64,000 nt of DNA. It comes from Toxorhynchites rutilus septentrionalis (taxonomy: Eukaryota > Arthropoda > Insecta > Diptera > Culicidae). Under the pieces are notes generated by a model that was not told the DNA's origin, did no database searches, and was given only the letters and a program-made list of their open reading frames with translations. Positions 42,801 to 55,416 of the stretch are shown in pieces (positions within the stretch are counted from its first letter, which is position 1; each line of letters begins with the position of its first letter). The translations under genes were made by a program, and so were the position numbers. Where the stretch lies: assembly GCF_029784135.1 (NCBI RefSeq), contig NC_073746.1, positions 289,160,089-289,224,088 of the forward strand, in the 5' to 3' direction.

Positions 42801-43735
42801 AAGACCTTCATAACTTATCGAGTACATAAACATGAATTTTCAGTTAGTATCTATCTTTCCCACCCCAGGTGTCTATTCTATTCGCCAAGTGTCCGTCTTT
42901 CCCGACTCAATCTTATTTTTTCGAGGATGCCGGACACATTCTTTTTGTGAATTTTTTTCCTCAAAGACAAGTTTTATTATAAAAAAAGACCTAGACTATC
43001 AATTTAAGGCGAGATAGCTATATATTTTTTGTGGAATTCACGAAAAAAAATACTTAAGGTGTCCGTTTTTACCACTCTTCCCCTTCATGTTCCTTAAATA
43101 TTAGAGGTGGTTAAAAACGTATTAGAATGGGAGGACATCCACTAAAAGGGGGAGGGTCTGAATTCCGACCAAATACATGCATAATTTCTTTTTTAAATAC
43201 AAAAATACACGCATTATCAAAATTTGACCGTAATATAGTAACAAATAATCTTAAGCAACTTGTTTCGATCATAACAAGTAGAAATATTGCTTGTATGAAA
43301 ATCATCCATAGTGCTGGCCCATCCAGCGCATCAAGCACCGTAAAGTAGCATCTCTGACGATGCGTTGTCCCGTAAAGGGAAAGTGGTGCGCAAACTATCC
43401 ATGCTTGCTTTAATGGAGGATTATGTCGAAACAATGATTTCGGGAAAAAAAATTGCAGCCGTTGTTTTGTTCATGGCGAAATGGCAAAGCAAACTTAATA
43501 AAAAACAAATGACAGTTGTCAGAATGGCGCACACATTGAAATAATCAATCAATCTTTAAGCTGGCAACCCCTTGTAATATGATTTCATCCACGAGCAGTG
43601 TTCTTTTGTTCAAAAATAATAGTTTTAAAACATATGACTGATTTTTAAGCGCCAACCAAGTAGCTGGCTACTCAAAATTTACTCCTCCTCTAATTTTATT
43701 TTAAAATTACCCCTCCTCTAATTTTATTTTAATCA
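39870..43735. other. Region without recognised genes
   Basis: A (CA)n run lies at 40688-40707. The interval 40500-42060 is more GC-balanced and probably single copy, with short ORFs on both strands but no recognisable product. A pair of phrases (taataaatttattatg and ctgtataataaattta) recurs at 42470-42610. Confidence 0.35.
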
Positions 43736-43739
43736 TTGA

Positions 43740-44174
43740 ATACCGACTGACTAACTTCATTCTTAAATAAGGTGAAAATTCTTCAAGGTGAAAATGAATT
43801 GGCTATTATAAGTACAGTGGAGTTAAAGTCGTGATTTTTGAAGTTTTTTATTGAAGGTTCAACAGGAATTTTTTATATAGATATTGCAGCGAAATTGAAA
43901 AAGATAGAAGTTAGATTTAGAGAGCTTTAATTTTATCAATAGAAACAATCAAGTTTATTATGGATTTTTAAGATAAAATTCATAATAAGACCTTATGAAC
44001 CACTAAATTTTATGTTTTTCACTTCCAAAGCGTTAATTAAATCCACCAATTCAGATGCTTCACAGCTATATCTAGTACTAAGGTTTCTCATCTTTCTAAT
44101 GGAAGCAACAGAATCGTCCTACGTACCGCACTTATCTAAGTAGAGTCAGTTTGAGGTAAACAAACGTTTTTTTT

Positions 44175-44251
<77 letters not shown>

Positions 44252-44320
44252 TTTTCTTTCTTTATGTTTCGATTATATGTGAGAAGAAATTGGAGACAAT
44301 GTATGATCGAATCCGACCTG
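43740..44320. mobile_element. Pogo-like element, second copy (left end missing), with (TA)n inside
   Basis: It aligns with the interior and right end of 1647-2879 (for example agagctttaattt...atagaaacaatcaagttta and gtagagtcag(t/g)ttgagg) and ends CGAATCCGACCTG next to TA (44321-44322). A (TA)n tract of about 65 bp lies at 44178-44242. Confidence 0.6.
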
Positions 44321-44322
44321 TA

Positions 44323-45901
44323 TTTGAATTCCATCGATGTTCGATGAATTCGATGAATTCGAACAAGCATATTATTGAATAAATAAATGTTTTCCAAGAA
44401 ATACTCCTTTTTCGAAAATGAGCTTTTATGTCGGGTGGTATTCATTGATTTTTACTTATCATCAAGATCATTTACACAATTGAATTCCTTACCATTCGGG
44501 TAAACGTTCTATCCAGATTAATGGCATTCGGATGACCTTGTTTCTCTCAAATGCTCTAGAATCTCGCTGTGTTATAATACTGTTCTTATACGCATTATAT
44601 GTATTTTTTTTTACTTTTGTTTCTTTTTTTGACAGATTTCAATATCTCATTCTATGAATTTTATGGCGACTGCTTGAAATTTACAGCTTTCCTTTACGTG
44701 TAAATGCTACGAGACTCAAATGACTGGATAATGTTTAAAATCGAATTTGAAAGTCAATCATTCATACAAAACTAATAGTGTAATTAATATCATATTGGGA
44801 GAAAAATCTATTATTCTCTCGATTTTCTCTTTAGTGATCGATATCTCGTATAGTATTGGTCAATATATTCAAAATTTATGCTCGTTGTTAAGGTGACATT
44901 TCACACTAAAAAAATGTTTTGCTGTTTTTTGTTCGATTGACACGCACTAGGAGCCACAAGGACCTGTTTTCTAGGTACGCAAAGAACAGCTGCAACTTAT
45001 GCTCTGTAGAAATTTCCTACAATAATTCACAAACAAAAGTAAGAATTACACAAAAGCCTATTGTATTCTATATGAATAAATGACCCACTTTTAATTGTTT
45101 TTTATATTAAAGAAAACTTCGAAAATCTCTGGGAAAGAAATTCAAATTAAAATTACGAAAACTCTTCTTTTCTACATGCTCGAACGAAAGAAAATCACTT
45201 CCAATCGTCACTAGAACTAACTTATTTGTTCGGCGGCTAAAAAGGAAAGATCGATGGGGTTTTTTTCGTGAATTCGAAGCCTATCGAATATTCTAGATTT
45301 GTTTGTCCTTCTTCTTTGCTACTTTAGGATTCACGACATTATTCGTGACTCAATTTCCGTCGCGTCATATTTGAAATATGGAGTCTACATCGATTATTTG
45401 CTCTAAATCCACTAGGATATCTACTACTGGGCGTAAAATTTACTTAAATCTATTTAACCCTTTGTAAGGCCGAGGCAACTAACTACATTGCCACCCAAAA
45501 AAAAAAAAGTTCGATGCACTTGGAAAATTATTTCAATATTTTACTTAACCAAGAAATTTTAAAGGTATCTGGCAACACTATCATTTTTTTTTGGGCTGCT
45601 AAAAATGTACGATATTAATTTGGGAGTAGCTTTTTATTTAACAAAACCACGACTTTAGAGCGCAGACAGAAAATTCTGTTTGAATTCGTTGAAAACAAGC
45701 AACTAGTTGATAAGTTTTTCACTGTAAACGATCTACTGTGTAAAATGATGCAGTTTTAGAAAAAAATTCATAGTGTATTTGATGAATAATGCAAATTTTC
45801 TATTTTTTCTTCGTAAATTTATATAAAAAAAACATTTTTTCTTGCTGCACTAGAAATATTGTTTTGATTTTTGAATAACCAACGACACAGTAAAGTGATT
45901 A
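44323..45901. other. Region without recognised genes
   Basis: AT-rich, with no ORF of interest and no repeat with definable ends. Confidence 0.4.
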
Positions 45902-45903
45902 TA

Positions 45904-47201
45904 AAGGGTGTGTCACATCAAATTGCATCACGGAAAAAACGCTGTAGAAATTCGCCCAGTAGACCGATCCTATTGAAAATTTTAGACAGTAAGATAAAAA
46001 CTATTAAACAACTTTTGGCATTTTCTTTTTATTCATACTTCGAGCCCAAGCCCGTATGCTCGCACCTTCCTCTTTACCCCGTCCATAAGGTTCTGTACAA
46101 CGTCAGGTTGTAGTTTTTTTTTAACAGAAATCCATTTTCTCTTGAAGTCCGCCTCTGATTTGACAACTTTTGGGTTCTTCCGGAGGGCCTGCTTCATAAT
46201 CGCCCAATATTTCTCTATTGGGCGAAGCTCCGGCGCGTTGGGCGGGTTCATTTCCTTTGGCACGAGGGTGACCCCGTTGGCTTCGTACCACTCCAACACG
46301 TCCTTTGAATAGTGGCCTGAAGCGAGATCCGGCCAGAAGATGGTCGGGCCCTCGTGCTGCTTCAATACTGGTAGTAAGCGCTTCTGTAGGCACTCCTTAA
46401 GGTAAACCTGCCCGTTTACCGTGTCGGTCATCACGAAGGGGGCGCTCCGCTTTCCGCAAGAGCAGATCGCTTGCCACACCATGTACTTTTTGGCAAACTT
46501 GGATAGTTTCTGTTTGCGAATCTCCTCCGGAACGCTGAATTTGTCCTCTGCGGAGAAGAACAACAGGCCCGGCAGCTGACGAAAGTCCGCTTTGACGTAG
46601 GTTTCGTCGTCCATTACCAGGCAATGCGGCTTCGTCAGCATTTCGGTGTACAGCTTCCGGGCTCGCGTCTTCCCCACCATGTTTTGCCTTTCGTCGCGGT
46701 TAGGAGCCTTCTGAACCTTGTATGTACGCAGGCCCCCCCGCTGCTTGGTCCGCTGGACGAATGAACTTGACAAATTCAGCTTATTGGCGACATCCCGGAC
46801 CGAACTTCTCGGATCACATCTAAACTGCTTAACTACGCGCTTGTGATCTTTTTCACTGACGGAGCATCCATTTTTGCCGTTCTTCACCTTTCGGTCGATG
46901 GTAAGGTTCTCGAAGTATCGTTTTAGTACTCTGCTGACCTTGGATTGGACGATTCCCAGCATCTTACCGATGTCCCGATGTGACAACTCCGGATTCTCGA
47001 AATGAGTGCACAGGATTAATTCACGACGCTCTTTTTCGTTCGACGACATTTTTTCACATTTACGAAAAATTGACAGTGAACCATGGCCAACGTGATCTAT
47101 ACACTCTTATCTGATTATAAGCGAAAGCTGAAGATATTATTCCTAAAAATTAAATTTCTACAGCGTTTTTTCCGTGATGCAATTTGATGTGACACACCCT
47201 T
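45904..47201 (-). mobile_element. Complete Tc1/mariner element of the DD37E type, perfect 49-bp TIRs
   Basis: The 1298-bp element begins AAGGGTGTGTCACATCAAAT, and its right end is the exact complement over 49 bp. TA lies immediately outside both ends (45902-45903, 47202-47203). The single transposase ORF is uninterrupted. Identical TIRs and an open reading frame are signs of recent transposition. ITmD37E elements are known from mosquitoes. Confidence 0.95.
46033..47049 (-). CDS. Intact ITmD37E-type transposase (338 aa)
   Basis: The ATG at 47049 lies about 150 bp inside the right TIR and starts MSSNEKERRELILC. Residues 1-110 carry two helix-turn-helix units (HRDIGKMLGIVQSKVSRVLK and SVRDVANKLNLSSSFVQRTK), which would bind the TIRs. 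The catalytic triad is visible: Asp in VMDDETYVKAD, Asp in FWPDLASGHYS, and Glu in ELRPIEKYW, with exactly 37 residues between the second Asp and the Glu. WVHD-like linker features and a basic C-terminus (GVKRKVRAYGLGLEV) complete the expected length. The enzyme would cut and paste the element at TA sites in the nucleus. No stop or frameshift is present. It is more GC-rich than its surroundings, fitting recent arrival. Confidence 0.95.
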   Translation of the reverse strand: MSSNEKERRELILCTHFENPELSHRDIGKMLGIVQSKVSRVLKRYFENLTIDRKVKNGKNGCSVSEKDHKRVVKQFRCDPRSSVRDVANKLNLSSSFVQRTKQRGGLRTYKVQKAPNRDERQNMVGKTRARKLYTEMLTKPHCLVMDDETYVKADFRQLPGLLFFSAEDKFSVPEEIRKQKLSKFAKKYMVWQAICSCGKRSAPFVMTDTVNGQVYLKECLQKRLLPVLKQHEGPTIFWPDLASGHYSKDVLEWYEANGVTLVPKEMNPPNAPELRPIEKYWAIMKQALRKNPKVVKSEADFKRKWISVKKKLQPDVVQNLMDGVKRKVRAYGLGLEV

Positions 47202-48287
47202 TACAAGGCAGCGGCACCGGTTAACGGGCAGTGGCACCTATATGGCCACCAGTTTTCTCAACTGTTTCAATGGTTCAAATTTGATCAAAGGTAAACATGT
47301 GTTGTTGGATTATCTTCTCTGAAGTTGAAGTCGATTACAAGAGGAAATAGGCCATATTTCACAGTCTGACTCCGATAAATTTGTAAATGCATTAGACGAA
47401 TTTCATGCCAACTCGACTGGCCGTTGGCAGCACAATCTCAGATAGCAGTGAAACGTAGTGGGTGTAAAGACATGGGTTATTTAAGCAACTTTGCATGCTT
47501 GAAATATTCGAGAAATAATTAGACTACTTTTTGGAAAAAGCCAAATTTATTTTCTCAATTTTTTACAAAAATTTATCACTTAAAAACTATGATACCTACA
47601 ACATTCTTGTCAAATGATGAAATGTAGGAAATTGTTGAAATTTTCACAAAAAATACCAAAAATTTTTGGAAAAAAATTTCGCTGACAAAAAAGTTATTTT
47701 AAAAATTAAAATTAATTTTTCTCAAAAGCATTTTTTTAAATTCTCAAAAATATATATATGAATAGCCCTTACAATTTCTAACAAGTCGTCCATACATCGG
47801 AAGATGGGCACATTTACATGAAAGAGTTCTTCGAACAACAACTTTTCCATATTTTTTCTTTGAAAATATTCTATTAATGTTTAATTCGTAACATTTTTAT
47901 GTATAAATAATCGCAATGTAATGTGCTCTGCTAACTTTTCTCTATTTAGAAACATGTCAAGAACATGTCAAACGTGAGAATTTACATACAAAAATGTTAC
48001 GAGCAAAACATAATTTTTTTTCGGGAGTCTTCATACAAAAATGACCTTTATTCCAAAAACTATAAAAGATAAAAAGTTGATGTATTAGACAAAAGTTTAT
48101 ATTTTAACAAGATCTAAAACTTTGTCGAATACACTATATCGCTATCTTGACTTTAAACAAAATTAGGATAAGTGGTTTTTTTTTTCAAAGAAAACATGAA
48201 AATGTTGTTGTTCGCAAAACTTTTTCCCTGTAAAAGTGCCCATCTTCCGATGTATGGACGACTTGTTGGAAATTGTAAGGGCTATTC

Positions 48288-48663
<376 letters not shown>

Positions 48664-48739
<76 letters not shown>
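48664..48739. repeat. (TA)n microsatellite, right of SINE
   Basis: About 76 bp of TA following the SINE tail. Together with the left tract it shows that the SINE landed in an existing TA array, or that the array expanded around it. Confidence 0.95.
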
Positions 48740-48744
<5 letters not shown>

Positions 48745-49099
48745 TAATATGTTTTTGAGAAAAATTAATTTTAATTTTTAAAATAACTTTTTGTCAGCGA
48801 AATTTTTTTCCAAAAAATTTTTGGTATTTTTTTGTTAAAATTTAAACAATTTCCTACATTTCATCCTTTGTCAAGAATGTTGTAGGTATCATAGTTCTTA
48901 AATTATAATTTTATTTGTAAAAAAGTAAGAAAAAAAATAGTCTTTTTCCACAAAGTAGTCCAATTTTTTTTCCAATATTTCAAGTATGCTAAGTTTCTTA
49001 ATTAACCCATGTCTTTACACCCACAACGTTTCACTACTATCTGCTGAGATGGTGCTGCCAACTCCTAAGACAAGTTGGCATGAAATTCGTCATTACATA

Positions 49100-52000
49100 A
49101 ACTGTGTTATCAACAATTGATCCATCTAAAAAAATATAAATCGTGCTCAAATGTGCTCAGCTTTGATCCATACAAAACGAGTTGGGTTTTGGTCAACGCC
49201 ACATATCAATAGGTAGCTAGGTTTATGGATTCACTGATACCAAATTAGCTTGTTAAACTATCCCAGTTCTAACCATCCCCTCCACTATCTCAGCATCATC
49301 TAAACAAAAATCCCGCGTTCTGATTGGTTTAATCTGAGTCGCTCCAACAGTACCGACTAAAACCGTCTGCTTCTAAATGCATTCTCAAAATATGCGCACA
49401 TCTAGTTCAGTACAAAGTTTTTTCTTGCACCTTACATTTACTTGGCTGGATAGATTCTCTGCATTGATTACAGTTTCTCAACTTGTAAATGCAACTCATT
49501 ATAAATTCCAGTTTCAATGTTCACTACTTTTCGTTGGCAATTGCAAATACCCTGTCCGATACAGAATTTTCAAGTAATATTTTCATTGAATCACATCATT
49601 TTCATCTATTGAGGATCCTATAAGAACGAAGAAGAAATATTTTTAATGCGCAAATATTCACCAAAAATTTCACGTAATTCAATCTGAATGCTCATACTGT
49701 GCAAAGTTTCGCACACAATAGTGACGATACATATGAAAAGAACAACGCAGAAGGGCATAACTTTTCCTCCATCGCCTGTTTTGCACTCCATCGAGCGTAA
49801 TACTGCGTTGAATGGGTGGGAGATCCTGAAATTTGTTGCAACGTGCTTCGCACAGTTCACTCCCACAACTGGGGCCAAACGGTCGGGAAGTAAATAGCTG
49901 CCAACTTGTTAACCCGGTGCCCCAGAAAATGCTCACATGCTGTGATGGGATCCGGTGCTTGCTCCTCGCTGCCGGTCGGTTGAATGGGAGAAAATTTCCA
50001 TGAAATTTAATCTCGAAAATGAAACCAAAAATGTGGCAAAGGGATCGGGATCGTCCGGTGGCAGCGGGGCGCACAGGAAGAATTCTCTCCACTTGTTTTG
50101 TTTCAGGTGGATGGGTGTGTGTGTGTGTGTATGTGCGGCCATTTCCACGCTCCCGTTAAACTGATAAACATTTGCATCATCTGTACAGCTCCCATCACAT
50201 CATCGGGAGGATTATGCTGATGAAAAATAGTTTACGAGGTCTTTGCAATTTGGCTGAAGCTTGTAATAGATGCGCTGAAAGCTTTTTTCTGTATGCTCTG
50301 AATGCTATTTGGGGTCATAACATTTTTATGCTTTCGGGACTATGTTGGATGCTGTAACTTCAAAAAAAAAATAGATAACGGTTGATCCCAAGAAGCCCGA
50401 TAAATGCGTTTAATATGGCCATGCTTCAAGAAGCTACTTATTACTGAAAACGTCGAGCGTCTTTTTTTTGTGTGTGTTCTTGTGAACAAACTGTACCGTG
50501 CATCTGAACTCAATCAAGGTACAGATTCCGTCTTCGAGTCTATCTAACATTGGATAAGCATTCTAACAAGCAATGAATTTGCAACAAAACTTGATTGAAA
50601 TACCAATTCGACATTATTTTCTTTTTCGTTCGTTCTGACAACACCCCCGCACAGACACCGAAAAGCGGCGAGCGCAGTGATATGGCACACTTTGGAACAG
50701 AAGCAAATCGTAATCGCAATTCATTCCAATACAATACAATGAAACTACTCTCAATCCCTTTCAGTCGTTTCTCGACTCGCCCACCCCCTGCATGATTCTA
50801 CCCACTCAGGATGCTAAGGATGCTTTTGTTTTCGAGCCGGCACAGCTCCGAAGAGAGGCAGCCTGCAGTGTTTTATTGTTTTATCATCCGCTATCATCGC
50901 TGCTCAGCAGACTGCCTCTGTTATGGCTCTTGCCGGTTGCTCACATTGATGCTCAGTCGAGTGAAATTAACATAGTTTTATTTTATGTTTATGATTAGTG
51001 TGTACACACAGGGCCCTTCCCGAAGTTTGCAGCAGCCCTGACGTGGTTCCGATCTTTTCTCAACGACACTTTCCCGGAAAGTGGCACGGAAATATGAGGC
51101 GTTGGATTAACAGGGATTAAATTTAAAAAGTGAGTGTTGAGTAATCGCATCAACAAATTTCGAGCCCATTCAATGAAACTTCCCAAAGAAATAAAAATGA
51201 ACAACACAAACGAACTGAACCAATTCGTTCTTTCGCTCCAAGAACAAACACCACACAGGATCGAGTCGTTCAAGGACTCTACACAGCTACGCACAAAGCG
51301 CGAGTGGGTGCGATGCGGGAAGCAGAGAGAAAATATACACAATAATTTCCTCCAATCCATCAACAATTATCGTACATCTCTTGGCATATTTCCATATACA
51401 GCTACGACAACGAAAACAACAATAATCAAACAAAGGCCACAAAGGTTCGAACCGTCAGAACAGCATGAACGGACAGATTAATGGACTGCCACACGCTTCG
51501 GGGGAAATATCATGGGAAGCTAGAATTTGGCACGACCTAGATATTGTTTGTGCCCGTTTTTCGCGCTTATCCATGATTTCGTTATTAATCTTCATTATTG
51601 TGTTGTCTTTCTTTCGGAAAGCGCCTTCTCATGTATGCGTTCGCTGACCATTATCGCACTGCCCCTCCCCTGTCCCGCAGCATCACCGTCTTCATTTCAG
51701 CCCAAAAATAACATCAAGACAGAGATTGGAGAATAGCACTCTCATTAGCATACTTGAGGATGAGATGTTCCGACAAAAACGACCTGGGTGTTTCCTTGTT
51801 CTTCCATCCAACCCACCGGGGGCGAGATGGAAAAACCGGAAAGCGAGAAAGTTTCCCAAAGTTAACAGTAGGGAAAAAAATGCACCACAAATGAAACCGA
51901 AAGGGGTAAATATTGGCTGAATGAGTGTGAGAAACTGGCCTCGTGTTTAAATTATGCCATCGGAAACAGATTGACTGACAGTTTTTCGCTGGGATTCATT

Positions 52001-52440
52001 TGTGCCAGCTGCCAACGATCATGTGACAAAAAGCCAACCGAAATGTGGGACGAGTTGGAACAGAGCATTTTATTTTTTGTTCGTTATTGTAATTGACCGG
52101 ATTTTATTCGCAAATTTCCATCCTAGTTTTACACAACACAAAGCCGCTTACCAACGTGATGAAGGGTTGATGATAATGTCATTTCAAATATCGCGTTTGC
52201 CCACGATCAGTGTTGGGTCGTGAACATGTTACCATCTGTCTCCCATTTCAGATTTGGCGATATAACAATATCGTCCTGTTCCTATGAAATGTTTACACGA
52301 TTCTTCCATAAAGAAAGATTCACCGAGCAAGGCTTGTAGTTTTAGAAACCAATAAATGGAAATTAATTTCTTACTTGTTCCTTTCGGTTCAGCCAGAGTT
52401 ATTTTCAATTGATTCATTTTAGTTTATACGGGTGAAATCC
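49100..52440. other. Probably single-copy DNA without recognised genes
   Basis: It is more GC-balanced than neighbouring repeats. A (GT)n run lies at 50116-50132. ORFs of 60-137 codons overlap on both strands in a way typical of non-coding DNA; none has a recognisable domain. Confidence 0.4.
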
Positions 52441-52889
52441 GTTTATTTTGACGTAGGACTAGGTCTTTCATTCCTGTACCGGTGTGCAAGTATGGAAAAG
52501 TTCATTCGCTCATTTCTTCACACCTAATTTTAAATCACTCTTGTATATGCTTTTAATAATCATGGCGAAGAGAATGCAGTAAGCAATCGTGAGATTGCAC
52601 GATGAATCATTTTTCACTCGCCGATCATCTTTATTCGGGACTGAGAGTGAACATAACAAACAAGTGGAGAACAACATTCGATGCATGAATACTCCTTTGC
52701 AAGGATCGCACGAAATAAAATAACGAGTGAGTCAATATAGACTCAATATGCGTGTATGTATAATTTTCTTTTCCCTTCTACTCTCTTCCTTTTTCAAATG
52801 CATTTGTTATCCGCAATGCCCATGAATCTACCTTCCCGCTCACCAATAACTTGCGTTAATATGGTATTTTGCGTTTTTTTTTCCCAAAA

Positions 52890-53340
52890 TATATATTTTA
52901 TTAAGGCACATGTGGCGTTAGCCTGACGGGGCCGGGAATCCAATATTTTGACAATTTTTGTCTTACAACTATGTTAGTAATATGTAACCGATTACTCGCG
53001 GTTGGCTCGAGGTTAGTATTACAAGTGTTCTCATAATTGGTATGTTGCAGTCTTCGATGCTCTGTACGTGTGCCCGACACGGGATACTTCCTATTGGGAT
53101 GCAGCTGACCATTAATCAGCAACGCCCCCCTAGTCTGTACCCCATATCTAGCGTGGTGCGTCTTTCTCGACTCGAGGAATCCAGGATAGAATGGTCACTA
53201 GCCGGCGCAATCATCAGCTCGTGTAGAGTTGTCATGAGCGGTACAACCTGTGGCTCTTGTTGAATGATCAGTGGACTGCACAACCTTCGGCCCGTGCATC
53301 TGTAAAGAGTGTGTGTGTATGTATTGCCGCGACTAAGTAA
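52890..53340. repeat. GC-rich block of probable retroelement origin
   Basis: It begins with an A/T tract (aaaatatatattttattaaggc), then GC-rich sequence (gttagcctgacggggccggg) unlike its flanks. This looks like a minus-strand retroelement 3' end with its terminal A-tract, but no reverse transcriptase is present. Weak call. Confidence 0.3.
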
Positions 53341-53965
53341 AAGTTTATCGATCGGTTAGGATCGATAAACTCGGTATTTTGCGTTGACTCAGATCGTTTC
53401 ATACTAGAAACAAAAAAAATGTCATTGCAGTCTGCCAAACTCTCAAGCTGGTGTAAATCAAGGCGCTTAACATACCGCCTGGTGGGTCAAAATATGAAAA
53501 CCACTCTTTAAATTGTAATGGCTGAATTTACAGGATGACATTAACACACTTCTAAAATAAAAAATAATGAATGAAAATTTACTTTTCTGTATTACGTATT
53601 ACGTAATATTGAACTGGAATTGTGTCTGATGATGCTATTATATCATAATAGCGAGTTTTTGTAATTTTTGTGTATTGTGAAATGTATACCCAAATGTTAA
53701 TTAAAACGTCGTGTTTTAAGTAATCGAATAACTTGATCTCCATTCAAATTTTAAGATTGCAAAACTTCCTTCTTTAAATTTTCGTGAATTTGACGATTGT
53801 TTCGAGTTAATTATGATTAACGAATGGGCGCACCTTGTTTCACAGATCTGCCTTGAGCTCACCGAGTAGTTTGATAGTTTGGCAATGACAGCTAAATTTG
53901 CAACACATCTTGACTCGCGGATCATATCCTCTTGGCCGGGGGCTGGATTTTGCCCATACCGCCCA
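53341..53965. other. Region without recognised genes
   Basis: Contains a short inverted repeat at about 53346-53371 (GTTTATCGATC...GATCGATAAAC). Nothing else is seen. Confidence 0.35.
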
Positions 53966-53969
53966 TACC

Positions 53970-54140
53970 GGTGTGTAGGCTAAGTTTCGGAAACGAGAGC
54001 ATGACGCTTGAAGGTCAAGATTTTGAGCGTTAGTATCTCTTTGCCGGCTAAACGAAGTAGTATGATAATCACTTCATTTAAGAGATAAAATGTCTAATAG
54101 TTATACAAATCGGTATATAAGCTGGGGCCCGCCCGGAAAT
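53970..54140 (+). repeat. TATA-promoter-like dispersed module (copy)
   Basis: It contains gtttcggaaacgagagc, TTTTGAGCGTTAGTATCTCT, GAAGTAGTATGATAATCACT and AATCGGTATATAAGCTGGGG in the same order as 15150-15830. Confidence 0.6.
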
Positions 54141-54439
54141 CCATTTAGTTGTGATTGAAAAGCGACACGAAGATGGTCTCGCTCGCTCTTTCAAACACTA
54201 TGCTCTTCTCTCCACATTCAATTTTTTCTGTAACCGTACTGAACGAAACATGTATCGATGATAATTCGATAAAGATGGGTGCCATTGGTTATGGATTTGA
54301 TAGTGAAGAATACGAAATGTTTTATATTTATTATTTGATGTTTGATATTTCACCATATCAATGAAATCACATTGATGAAAGCAACGTTCTAAAATAATTT
54401 GTATACAAATTCCAATTATTTGGGTAGAGGAATATTATT

Positions 54440-54680
54440 TTTGCTGAGTAATTCCGAAGAGGAATCCATTCCTTCTTTAAGCTCCGGATCAACGAAATGG
54501 AATGATAATCGTTTTAAACAAAAGATAAAATGTACAAGACTTATATGCTTGCTACTTACTGACTCGAAAAATTGTTTCAATAGCTTAAACATTTTTAAGC
54601 TTTGAAAACAGACTATTCACACAAATCTGTATATAAACCAGTGCCCGCTCAAAGCGTGAAGTGAAAAGTGAAAGGGAAAT
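54440..54680 (+). repeat. TATA-promoter-like dispersed module (diverged tandem copy)
   Basis: CAACGAAATGGAATGATAAT, then aaaagataaaatgtacaaga and AATCTGTATATAAACCAGTG with cccgctcaaag, again in the same order. It lies about 470 bp after the previous copy. Confidence 0.5.
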
Positions 54681-54954
54681 ACTCTAAACAATCGAACCCC
54701 GTGTCGGTCCCTAGGGGCTGACATTGAGCTCAGGGTTGCCACATTTAATTCTGTATAATTTTATGGAAAATCTGTATATCTATATTTTTAGCATTTCATT
54801 TATTGGTTGCTAAGTCAAATCAATAGAACAAAATAAATCATAAAATGGTTTTTTTCAAAATCCTCTGAATTGTATTATGTTTATGTATGGTTTTGTTGAA
54901 CTTTGTCTTCAAATGTTAAGTCAATTTGATCCTTGAAGCTCCTCCTCGAACCGA

Positions 54955-54957
<3 letters not shown>

Positions 54958-55029
<72 letters not shown>
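54958..55029. repeat. (TA)n microsatellite
   Basis: About 72 bp of TA immediately before the tandem array. Confidence 0.95.
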
Positions 55030-55032
<3 letters not shown>

Positions 55033-55345
55033 GAAACACAAATTTCTGTATTTCTTGAGAATTAATCAAGCAAACGAAACCAAATTTGGCATTTGAAAGT
55101 TTTAGGATGTGATAAATGTTTTTACGGTGGTTAGATACTCCTCCCCCCTCTCTTAGGGGGGACTGCAATACAAATGAAACACAAATTTCTGCATTACTCG
55201 AAAATTAATCAAGAAAATGAAACCAAATTAGGCATAAAGAGGTTTTAGGGTGCAACAAATGTTTCTATGGTGGCTTGACAATCCTCCCCCCTCTCTTAAG
55301 GTGGACTGTCATACATATGAAAAACTAATTTCTGCATAACTCGAA
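55029..55345. repeat. Tandem array of ~143-bp units (2.2 copies)
   Basis: Units begin AAATGAAACACAAATTTCTG at about 55029 and 55172, with a third, partial, at about 55316. Each ends with CTCC(C)CCCCTCTCTTA followed by GGGGGACTG or a close variant. A diverged relative is at 19600-19940. Confidence 0.8.
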
Positions 55346-55360
55346 AACTAATTAAAAAAA

Positions 55361-55403
55361 CTTTATAATGCCAACAAAACTCTGTTTTGTTGGCATTATA
55401 AAG
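55361..55403. repeat. Perfect 20-bp inverted repeat (hairpin)
   Basis: CTTTATAATGCCAACAAAAC is followed by three bases and then its exact complement. It lies between the tandem array and the transposase-like remnant. Confidence 0.85.
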
Positions 55404-55416
55404 CGAAAACATTCGC

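Noticed and set aside
44146..44445. ORF with long IYIYIY tract (also at 48172-48589 and 54881-55168)
   Set aside because: These frames are translations of (TA)n microsatellites, which are open in all frames that avoid TAA/TAG.
46121..46624. Two ORFs (90 and 75 codons) overlapping the DD37E transposase
   Set aside because: They are alternative-frame shadows of the 338-aa transposase, which carries the catalytic residues.
55029..55345. Regular repeat array that could suggest CRISPR
   Set aside because: Units are about 143 bp and contiguous with no spacers, inside a eukaryotic transposon.
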